Source: CAMBDR01 sp046597185
GTDB lineage: Bacteria > Pseudomonadota > Gammaproteobacteria > Burkholderiales > Burkholderiaceae_D
Assembly (NCBI GenBank): GCA_046597185.1
Contig: JBKJLF010000640.1
Span: 1 to 13,340 of the forward strand
Reading direction: 5' to 3'
Length of the DNA stretch: 13,340 nt
Shown: positions 6,799 through 12,404 of the stretch, one piece after another
Numbering within the stretch: the first letter of the stretch is position 1
Layout: each line of letters starts with the position of its first letter
Notes under the pieces: model-generated
Databases searched by the model: none
Told to the model about the DNA's origin: nothing
What the model saw: the letters and a program-made list of their open reading frames with translations, nothing else
Translations under genes and position numbers: made by a program

Positions 6799-7732
6799 AA
6801 ATGATATTGCTACCAAGACTGGCCTGCTGCGCCAATTTTTGCAAAACATGGCCTGCCGCGATCATCCCAAAACTGGCCGTCACCACCACCGAAGAACCAA
6901 AGCCGGCGCAATTCAAGCCCGTTACTCCAGCTTGGCCCGCTTGGCCAGCTTGCCCCCCCTGGCCAGTTGGATCGATTTGACATACTTCTTCCCGCTCGGG
7001 AAAGCGCAAAGTTTCCATCGAAAACACCGCATCCATACCAAATTTCACTTTATCACCACGCGGAAAACGGTATTGTGAGCGCAAACGCTTGCGCACTTTG
7101 GCCAGCAAGGGTTCTTGCTCGGTCTTGGCCAAATCACGAATCATGATCTTGCAAGGGTCAATTTGCCCACCTGCACTGCCTATGGTCAGCAAGGGCAAAT
7201 GATGGTCACGACAAAAAGCAATCAAGGCGGCTTTGGCTTTCACATCGTCAATGGCATCGATCACATAATCGAAGCGCGCCCCGGTCTGATTTGGCCCCAG
7301 CATTTGTGCCACATTCGCAGGCGTGATAAAGTCTTCGATCTGGTGAACCTGACAGTAAGGATTAATCAACGCAATCCGTTCGGCCAGGGCGCTAATTTTG
7401 GCTTGCCCCAGCGTATTGCTCAAGGCTTGAATTTGTCGATTGATATTCGATTCGGCCACATTATCCAAGTCGATCAGGGTGAGTTGGCCAATGGCACTGC
7501 GCGCCAGGCCCTCCACCACCCAGGAACCCACCCCGCCCACTCCGATCACGCACACATGCGCGCGGCGAAAAAAAGTCAGCGCGTGGGGGCCGTATAAACG
7601 GGCGATGCCGCCAAAGCGGCGCTCAAAATCGACCTGATCCAGGGCCGGGTTCGAGGGCCGCGCTGCGGGTTGGGCGGCGGGTTGGGCAGCGGGTTGGGCA
7701 GCGGGTTGGGATTGGGGGGCAGAAATAGTCAT
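6791..7732 (-). CDS. tcdA: tRNA threonylcarbamoyladenosine dehydratase
   Basis: 313-residue E1-like enzyme that uses ATP to cyclise t6A37 of ANN-decoding tRNAs to ct6A. The core shows RFGGIARLYG (39-48), the nucleotide-binding GVGGVGS (64-70), LIDLDNVAESNINRQ (86-100), YVIDAIDDVKAK (156-167) and a C-terminal NCAGFGSSVVVTASFG. It is longer than the E. coli enzyme (about 268 residues) because of two low-complexity inserts. Residues 8-26 are repeats of AAQP, and 257-269 are repeats of GQA just before the conserved TGLNCAGFG. Both come from short in-frame DNA repeats. I start at the ATG at 7732; 23 more residues upstream in frame lack family resemblance. A -10-like TACAAT ends 6 nt before this ATG, so the mRNA leader may be very short. 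It diverges from the HHE-PdxH gene. Confidence 0.92.
   Translation of the reverse strand: MTISAPQSQPAAQPAAQPAAQPAARPSNPALDQVDFERRFGGIARLYGPHALTFFRRAHVCVIGVGGVGSWVVEGLARSAIGQLTLIDLDNVAESNINRQIQALSNTLGQAKISALAERIALINPYCQVHQIEDFITPANVAQMLGPNQTGARFDYVIDAIDDVKAKAALIAFCRDHHLPLLTIGSAGGQIDPCKIMIRDLAKTEQEPLLAKVRKRLRSQYRFPRGDKVKFGMDAVFSMETLRFPEREEVCQIDPTGQGGQAGQAGQAGVTGLNCAGFGSSVVVTASFGMIAAGHVLQKLAQQASLGSNIISD
6931..6966 (-). repeat. Four 9-bp repeats inside tcdA
   Basis: On the + strand: CTTGGCCCG, CTTGGCCAG, CTTGCCCCC and CCTGGCCAG, read in frame by tcdA as a Gly-Gln-Ala-rich loop (about residues 257-269). The unit is a multiple of three, so copy-number change would keep the frame. Confidence 0.65.
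7667..7714 (-). repeat. Four 12-bp repeats inside the 5' end of tcdA
   Basis: GGGTTGGGCGGC (7667-7678), GGGTTGGGCAGC twice (7679-7690 and 7691-7702) and GGGTTGGGATTG (7703-7714) on the + strand, read by tcdA as repeated Ala-Ala-Gln-Pro in a likely disordered N-terminal tail. G-runs occur on the + strand. Confidence 0.8.
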
Positions 7733-7738
7733 GGCGAT

Positions 7739-7746
7739 ATTGTAGC
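7739..7746 (-). promoter_or_regulatory. Putative -10 element of tcdA
   Basis: On the - strand GCTACAAT ends 6 nt before the chosen tcdA ATG. If used, the transcript would begin at or next to the start codon, giving a leaderless or nearly leaderless mRNA. This fits the absence of a Shine-Dalgarno sequence. No good -35 is seen. Confidence 0.3.
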
Positions 7747-7882
7747 CCAGCAAGCGCATGAAATCATCCAAACAAGGCTTATTAACAAGGCCAATGCACA
7801 TAGCTTGATGTTTGACAAAGAATTATCCACACTTTTGCGCTATGCTTGGCCCACCATCCACCCTGCATCCATTTACTGCAAC

Positions 7883-7888
7883 GAGGAA
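7883..7888 (+). promoter_or_regulatory. Ribosome binding site that decides the HHE-PdxH start
   Basis: GAGGAA lies 8 nt before the ATG at 7897. It favours that start over the upstream ATG at 7846, whose extra 17 residues lie in the likely promoter and leader region. A TTGACA at 7812-7817 may be a -35, but no -10 lies at the right distance. Confidence 0.7.
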
Positions 7889-7896
7889 TATCCACC

Positions 7897-9081
7897 ATGA
7901 ATGACGCCCTTTTTACCCCGATCCCCGGTTTTGATCAACCAATTGCTATGCTCAAGCATTGCCACGACAAAATTCGCCAGCAAATCAAAACCCTGGAGCG
8001 CCTGATCGAACATTTGCCCGCCCATGGTGCCAACCACGAAGCGCAACAAGCCGCGCAAGCGGTGCAACACTATTTCAATAAAGCGGCGCACTACCACCAT
8101 GCCGATGAAGAGCAAGATTTAATCCCCATGCTACAGGGAGAGGTAAAAGGCGATGACGCCGCCGCCCTGGCGGATCTGGTTCCTAAAATCCTGAAAGAAC
8201 ATAAAAAAATGGAAGCGGCCTGGCATGTGCTGGATCTGCAATTAATTGACATTGCGGCCGGTAAATCAACCCAATTATCGAACAGTAATGTCACCGAATT
8301 TGGCGAACTGTATGCGGCCCATATGACCAAGGAAGAAACCGTGATCGCGCCGATGGCCTTGCGTCTATTCTCGCCCGAACAAATGAAACAACTGGGCCAG
8401 GCCATGCAACAACGGCGCGAAGCCCCGCCACCGCCCCCTGCGGTACTCAATCTGGCCGATTTACGACAGGATTACCGCCAGGCCGAATTATCGGAAGACG
8501 ATGTGCTGGCCGACCCGATTGCGCAATTTATTAACTGGTTTGAATGCGCACAAAAAGCCGAAGTGCTGGAACCGAATGCGATGAGTTTATCCACCGTCGG
8601 CGCAAACGGCCGCCCCTCCTCACGCATCGTGCTGATCAAACAATGTGATGCCAAGGGCTTGACTTTCTTTACCAATTACAACAGCCGCAAAGGGCAAGAA
8701 ATTTTGCATCAGGAAATGGGGGCTTTGTTGTTTTTTTGGAGCGAATTGGAACGTCAGGTGCGCATCGAAGGGCGCATCGAGCGCGTCAGTGATGACGAAA
8801 GCACGTTCTACTTCAACAGCCGCCCCTTACTGAGCCGTTTGGCCGCCTTAGCCTCAGAGCAAAGCGAACCCATTGCCGACCGCAGCCTGATGGAAAGCCG
8901 CTTGGCGCAAATGAAAGAGCAGTATGGCGAGCAACCGCCCCGCCCGGATAAGTGGGGCGGCTATCGTCTGGTGCCCGATTATTTTGAATTCTGGCAAGGG
9001 CGGCGTTCGCGCTTTCATGACCGGATTGTGTACCGCTTGCAAGACAACGGCAAATGGCAGCGCGAACGACTCCAGCCTTAA
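7897..9081 (+). CDS. Hemerythrin HHE domain fused to pyridoxamine-5'-phosphate oxidase
   Basis: 394-residue two-domain protein read as one uninterrupted frame. Residues about 12-160 form a hemerythrin-like four-helix domain with likely di-iron ligands H23, H67/H68 with E71/E72 (HYHHADEE), H102 (EHKKM) and H142 with E146 (HMTKEE). A Pro-rich linker follows (176-181). Residues about 187-394 are a full PdxH: FMN-dependent oxidation of pyridoxine or pyridoxamine 5'-phosphate to pyridoxal phosphate, using O2 and releasing H2O2. PdxH residues seen are R243 and K248 (RIVLIK), FFTN and SRK (257-265), LERQVRIEG, Y305/R309/S313 and RFHDR (372-376), matching FMN and substrate residues of E. coli PdxH. 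The usual GAW after S313 reads AAL. E. coli PdxH (218 residues) has no such N-terminal domain. The role of the HHE part (O2 supply, sensing or iron binding) is inference. Confidence 0.9.
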   Translation: MNDALFTPIPGFDQPIAMLKHCHDKIRQQIKTLERLIEHLPAHGANHEAQQAAQAVQHYFNKAAHYHHADEEQDLIPMLQGEVKGDDAAALADLVPKILKEHKKMEAAWHVLDLQLIDIAAGKSTQLSNSNVTEFGELYAAHMTKEETVIAPMALRLFSPEQMKQLGQAMQQRREAPPPPPAVLNLADLRQDYRQAELSEDDVLADPIAQFINWFECAQKAEVLEPNAMSLSTVGANGRPSSRIVLIKQCDAKGLTFFTNYNSRKGQEILHQEMGALLFFWSELERQVRIEGRIERVSDDESTFYFNSRPLLSRLAALASEQSEPIADRSLMESRLAQMKEQYGEQPPRPDKWGGYRLVPDYFEFWQGRRSRFHDRIVYRLQDNGKWQRERLQP

Positions 9082-9142
9082 GTTAAGTTAAGTTAAGCTA
9101 AGTTAAGCCAAGTTAAATCAAACCAAAGCAAGCCGGATCAAG
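9078..9142 (+). repeat. Degenerate pentanucleotide array between convergent genes
   Basis: Thirteen 5-mers based on TTAAG: four exact copies, then CTAAG, TTAAG, CCAAG, TTAAA, TCAAA, CCAAA, GCAAG, CCGGA and TCAAG. It starts on the stop codon of the HHE-PdxH gene and runs to the stop of msrA (9138-9140), filling the whole gap. The gradual decay suggests growth by slippage followed by mutation. Confidence 0.8.
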
Positions 9143-9665
9143 CCAAAAATTGCGCAAACTTACTGCGAAACTTCGCCACTTTAGGTGCCACCACCACCGC
9201 ACAATACCCTTGCCCCGGGTGTTGGCGGAAGTAATTTTGATGGTAAGCTTCGGCTTTATAAAACGTCGGCAAGGGCACCACTTCGGTCACGATGGGTGCC
9301 GCCCAAAGTCTGGCCATTTCCGCCATAATCAATTGCGCATCCTGCTGTTGCGCACTCGACTGATAAAAAATCACCGAACGATATTGGGTGCCAACATCAT
9401 TGCCCTGTCGATTTAAAGTGGTTGGGTCATGCAGCGTAAAAAACACACGCAATAAATTTTGGCACGACAAAACCGCTGGATCAAAGCGAATTTTCACCAC
9501 TTCCGCATGACCGCTACGGCCCGAGCACACCAGTTCATAGTCAGGATTGGCTGATAGCCCGCCTGCGTATCCCGACTCCACCGAAAGCACGCCCTTCGCT
9601 TCTTGGAACACCGCTTCCAAACACCAAAAACAACCGCCGCCTATCACAATCTCTTCATGTGCCAT
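9138..9665 (-). CDS. msrA: Peptide methionine-(S)-S-oxide reductase
   Basis: 175-residue cytoplasmic repair enzyme that reduces the S-form of methionine sulfoxide in proteins. The signature GGCFWCLE places the catalytic cysteine at residue 12. Other family segments follow: GYAGG (33-37), YELVCSGRSGHAEVVKIRFDP, FFTLHDPT, GTQYRSVIFY, and AEAYHQNYFRQHPGQGYC, with a likely resolving cysteine at 155. The length suits the short form without an N-terminal extension or fused MsrB. GGAG lies 8 nt before the ATG. It diverges from the flavin reductase gene across 142 nt and converges with HHE-PdxH. Sequence adjacent to a PdxH that releases H2O2 is suggestive, but the genes are on opposite strands. Confidence 0.95.
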   Translation of the reverse strand: MAHEEIVIGGGCFWCLEAVFQEAKGVLSVESGYAGGLSANPDYELVCSGRSGHAEVVKIRFDPAVLSCQNLLRVFFTLHDPTTLNRQGNDVGTQYRSVIFYQSSAQQQDAQLIMAEMARLWAAPIVTEVVPLPTFYKAEAYHQNYFRQHPGQGYCAVVVAPKVAKFRSKFAQFLA

Positions 9666-9716
9666 ACATTTCTCCCATTTGTTAAAAAACCACTTTTGAG
9701 TACGATCAGCATCTAC

Positions 9717-9746
9717 TTGAGAAAATGCCTCACAATCGGCTACAAT
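9717..9746 (+). promoter_or_regulatory. Sigma-70 promoter of the flavin reductase-gcdH unit
   Basis: TTGAGA (9717-9722), an 18-nt spacer and TACAAT (9741-9746), 61 nt before the first ATG. It is the best-matched promoter in the window. A small hairpin (CGGGT 9778-9782 with ACCCG 9788-9792) lies in the leader between promoter and start. Confidence 0.5.
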
Positions 9747-9807
9747 TGCATATTCCCTAAAACCATTCGAATCGGAACGGGTTAATCACCCGCTTCGCCT
9801 ACTCCCG

Positions 9808-10320
9808 ATGAATATCCGCTCACCAGGTACCCAAACCCGACAATTTGACAGCCGCGATTTTCGCCGCGCCTTGTCGCAGTTTGCCACAGGCGTTACTGTC
9901 ATTACCACTCGCCAAACCAATGGCAGTTATTTGGGGGTGACAGCCAACTCCTTCAACTCACTCTCACTCGAACCGCCACTGGTATTATGGAGTTTAGCCA
10001 ACCATGCCAGTAGTATGCCGATATTTAGCGGAAATTCACATTACGTCATTAATGTATTAGCGGCTGATCAAGCCCAATTAGCAGAACAATTTTCCAAACG
10101 CATGGAAAATCGTTTTGACGGGGTTGATTTTACACTATCTCGCACTGGACAACCCGTTTTAAAAGGCGTCACGGCCTGGTTTGAATGCCATAACCGCAGC
10201 CGCTACCCCGAAGGTGACCATGTCATTTTCGTGGGCGAAGTTGAACATTGCGAAACTGACCCTAAAGCGGCGTTATTGTTTCACGGCGGTCGTTTTGACG
10301 AAACCAAAGCAACGCCTTAA
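9808..10320 (+). CDS. Flavin reductase-like FMN-binding protein
   Basis: 170-residue protein with the split-barrel flavin reductase fold (HpaC/RutF/NtaB group). It opens with FRRALSQFATGVTVITT (18-34), then GVTANSFNSLSLEPPLVLW (43-61), which lines the flavin site, and GDHVIFVGEVE (136-146). Such proteins reduce FMN or FAD with NAD(P)H, usually to supply a partner monooxygenase; some bind flavin or heme for other jobs. No monooxygenase is in the window. The next gene, 64 nt downstream with no terminator between, is glutaryl-CoA dehydrogenase, so both are probably on one mRNA. The ATG has no clear Shine-Dalgarno sequence but is the only start ahead of the conserved N-terminal helix. The exact substrate cannot be given. 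Confidence 0.85.
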   Translation: MNIRSPGTQTRQFDSRDFRRALSQFATGVTVITTRQTNGSYLGVTANSFNSLSLEPPLVLWSLANHASSMPIFSGNSHYVINVLAADQAQLAEQFSKRMENRFDGVDFTLSRTGQPVLKGVTAWFECHNRSRYPEGDHVIFVGEVEHCETDPKAALLFHGGRFDETKATP

Positions 10321-10384
10321 ATTTTTATACAAATTTAGATTCACAAGCAACATCAGTAAAACAACACCACAACAGGAAAACCCT

Positions 10385-11578
10385 ATGAGCTCAACCCCCT
10401 CACAAACCAAAGCCGCCTTCCACTGGGACGATCCACTCCTGCTCAACAGCCAACTCAGCGATGATGAGCGCATGATACGCGATGCGACCGCTGCCTATAG
10501 CCAGGACAAATTGCAACCGCGCGTACTGGAAGCGTTCCGCCATGAAACCATGGACGCCAGTATCTTTCGCGAAATGGGCGAACTGGGCTTGCTCGGCCCC
10601 ACCATTCCCGAACAATACGGCGGCCCCGGCTTAAATTATGTCAGCTATGGTTTGATTGCACGCGAAGTCGAACGGGTCGATTCCGGTTATCGCTCCATGA
10701 TGAGTGTCCAGTCATCCCTGGTCATGGTGCCGATTTTTGAATTTGGTAACGAAGCCACCCGGCAAAAGTATTTACCCAAACTGGCCACGGGCGAATGGAT
10801 TGGTTGTTTTGGCCTGACCGAACCCAACCATGGCTCCGACCCCGGCTCCATGATTACCCGCGCCAAAGCGGTGCCGGGCGGCTATTCGCTAACGGGCAGC
10901 AAAATGTGGATTACCAACTCCCCGATCGCCGATGTGTTTGTGGTTTGGGCCAAAGATGATGGCGGCCAAATTCGCGGCTTCGTGCTCGAAAAAGGCTGGA
11001 AAGGTTTAACTGCTCCCGCCATCCACGGCAAATTTGGCTTACGCGCATCCATTACTGGCGAAATCGTGCTGGATGAAGTGTTTGTGCCCGAAGAAAACGC
11101 CTTCCCCAATGTACGCGGCTTGAAAGGCCCCTTCACCTGCCTCAATTCTGCCCGTTATGGCATTGCCTGGGGAGCCATGGGTGCGGCAGAAAGCTGCTGG
11201 CATACCGCACGCCAATACGTGCTCGATCGCAAACAATTTGGCAAACCTCTGGCCGCGAATCAATTGATCCAGAAAAAACTGGCCGATATGCAAACCGACA
11301 TCACCCTGGCGCTGCAAGGCTGCTTGCGCCTGGGACGAATGAAAGATGAAGGTACGGCAGCGGTCGAAATTACTTCCATGATGAAGCGTAATTCTTGCGG
11401 CAAGGCGCTGGATGTCGCGCGCATGGCACGCGATATGTTGGGCGGCAATGGTATTTCGGACGAATTTGGCATCATCCGCCATATGGTGAACCTGGAAGTG
11501 GTGAATACCTATGAGGGTACGCATGATATCCACGCGCTGATTTTGGGTCGCGCGCAAACCGGCATCCCAGCGTTTTAA
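10385..11578 (+). CDS. gcdH: Glutaryl-CoA dehydrogenase
   Basis: 397-residue FAD-dependent acyl-CoA dehydrogenase that oxidises and decarboxylates glutaryl-CoA to crotonyl-CoA, the late step of lysine and tryptophan breakdown; electrons go to electron-transfer flavoprotein. Seen: PEQYGGPGLNYVSYGL, YRSMMSVQSSLV with R103 matching the glutaryl-carboxylate-binding arginine of the family, CFGLTEPNHGSDPGSM (141-156), GSKMWITNSPIADVFVVWA, and the hallmark YEGTHDIHALILGRA with E377 as catalytic base. These separate it from other acyl-CoA dehydrogenases. AGGAAAA (10374-10380) precedes the ATG at 10385. The frame is open further upstream to 10181, but that stretch overlaps the flavin reductase gene and has no family resemblance. 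No gcdR-type regulator or CoA-transferase gene is adjacent. The stop lies in a short tandem repeat. Confidence 0.95.
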   Translation: MSSTPSQTKAAFHWDDPLLLNSQLSDDERMIRDATAAYSQDKLQPRVLEAFRHETMDASIFREMGELGLLGPTIPEQYGGPGLNYVSYGLIAREVERVDSGYRSMMSVQSSLVMVPIFEFGNEATRQKYLPKLATGEWIGCFGLTEPNHGSDPGSMITRAKAVPGGYSLTGSKMWITNSPIADVFVVWAKDDGGQIRGFVLEKGWKGLTAPAIHGKFGLRASITGEIVLDEVFVPEENAFPNVRGLKGPFTCLNSARYGIAWGAMGAAESCWHTARQYVLDRKQFGKPLAANQLIQKKLADMQTDITLALQGCLRLGRMKDEGTAAVEITSMMKRNSCGKALDVARMARDMLGGNGISDEFGIIRHMVNLEVVNTYEGTHDIHALILGRAQTGIPAF

Positions 11579-11611
11579 TTTGGCATCTTAATTTGGCGTT
11601 TAATTTGGCGT
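11575..11611 (+). repeat. 12-13-nt tandem repeat spanning the gcdH stop codon
   Basis: TTAATTTGGCATC (11575), TTAATTTGGCGT (11588) and TTAATTTGGCGT (11600) follow one another. The first copy contains the TAA stop and each later copy repeats it. Confidence 0.65.
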
Positions 11612-11640
11612 TTCAATTCAGCAATTTAATGCTATCCATA

Positions 11641-11680
11641 AAAAAACCGCTTGAGGCTTCGCAGCTCAAGCGGTTTTTTT
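11641..11680. terminator. Bidirectional intrinsic terminator between gcdH and ompW
   Basis: CCGCTTGAG (11647-11655) pairs with CTCAAGCGG (11665-11673) around a 9-nt loop. The stem is flanked by six A on the left and seven T on the right, so it can end transcription from both sides: gcdH on the + strand and the OmpW gene on the - strand. Confidence 0.9.
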
Positions 11681-11700
11681 CGGCACCCTGGTTTAGGCTA

Positions 11701-12387
11701 TTAAAAACGATAGCCAATCGCGACGCGAGTCACTACCGGATCCAGCTTCAAATTAACCGATTGCCCGGTCGAAAATTGCACTTTAGATTTAAGAAAAGTT
11801 TTTGACAGCGCAGCATCGGCAAACCAGCGCTCATTGAACGCGAACGTGGCACCCAACCCGACCGTGACGCCAAATTGCGAATCGCCTTTAAACGTCGTCG
11901 GTGTGCTGCTACCGGGATTGGTCAAAGCGGTTAATTGTCCTGAGCCACGCGTCTTTTCCACCGAACCGTAGGTCAAACCTGCACTCAGGTAAGGACGAAA
12001 AGCCGCTTTGGCCTCAAAAAAGCGATACTGGGCCAGCAAGGTATAGGGCGTGTATTCCAACGAACCCAACTTACCCGTGCCTTGATACGAACCCGCGCCC
12101 GTCATGTCAAACTTTAATGGCGCGGCCAAATTCGCTTCCAGACTGACATTATCGGTCAACATATAGGTCACGATTAGCACGGGTTTGGTCGATCCTTCCA
12201 AATCCACTTGCGCATCAGTCGGAACCGGGGCCGATAGCCTGCCGTAATAAGAAACAATTGGCACCACGCGCTCCACACCCAAGGAAACCGCCCATTGTTT
12301 CGCACTTTGTGCCAAGGCATTGGTAGAGCTGGCCAAAGCCAGCGCCACGGCCAATAATTTCAGTGCATTTTTGCCTGTGTTATTCAT
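11701..12387 (-). CDS. OmpW-family outer membrane protein
   Basis: 228-residue outer-membrane beta-barrel of the OmpW/AlkL family, small channels for hydrophobic compounds. Residues 1-26 form a signal peptide (NALKLLAVALALASS, then ALA before Q). The mature part alternates polar and hydrophobic residues, with typical segments such as LTDNVSLEANLAAPLKF, YTPYTLLAQYRF, FRPYLSAGLTYG, FGVTVGLGATFAFNERWFADAALSKTF (seen in shorter pieces) and a C-terminal IGYRF ending in Phe, the barrel-assembly signal. Two ATGs are adjacent. AGGAG lies 5 nt before the one at 12387 and only 2 nt before 12390, so 12387 is preferred. It follows the SGNH hydrolase gene by 17 nt, so the two form an operon. The cargo is unknown. 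Confidence 0.88.
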   Translation of the reverse strand: MNNTGKNALKLLAVALALASSTNALAQSAKQWAVSLGVERVVPIVSYYGRLSAPVPTDAQVDLEGSTKPVLIVTYMLTDNVSLEANLAAPLKFDMTGAGSYQGTGKLGSLEYTPYTLLAQYRFFEAKAAFRPYLSAGLTYGSVEKTRGSGQLTALTNPGSSTPTTFKGDSQFGVTVGLGATFAFNERWFADAALSKTFLKSKVQFSTGQSVNLKLDPVVTRVAIGYRF

Positions 12388-12392
12388 CATTT

Positions 12393-12397
12393 CTCCT
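12393..12397 (-). promoter_or_regulatory. Ribosome binding site that decides the ompW start
   Basis: AGGAG on the - strand, 5 nt before the second of two adjacent ATGs. It sits in the 17-nt gap after the SGNH hydrolase stop, supporting co-transcription. Confidence 0.65.
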
Positions 12398-12404
12398 AAT
12401 AGGT

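Noticed and set aside
7115..7597. 160-residue open frame on the + strand
   Set aside because: Antisense shadow of tcdA.
9078..9142. CRISPR-like or origin-like iterons
   Set aside because: The units are 5 nt, contiguous and without spacers, and no cas or replication genes are present; a microsatellite explains them.
10181..10384. Upstream extension of the gcdH frame by 68 residues
   Set aside because: It overlaps the flavin reductase gene in another frame, has no acyl-CoA dehydrogenase resemblance, and the ATG at 10385 has its own ribosome binding site.
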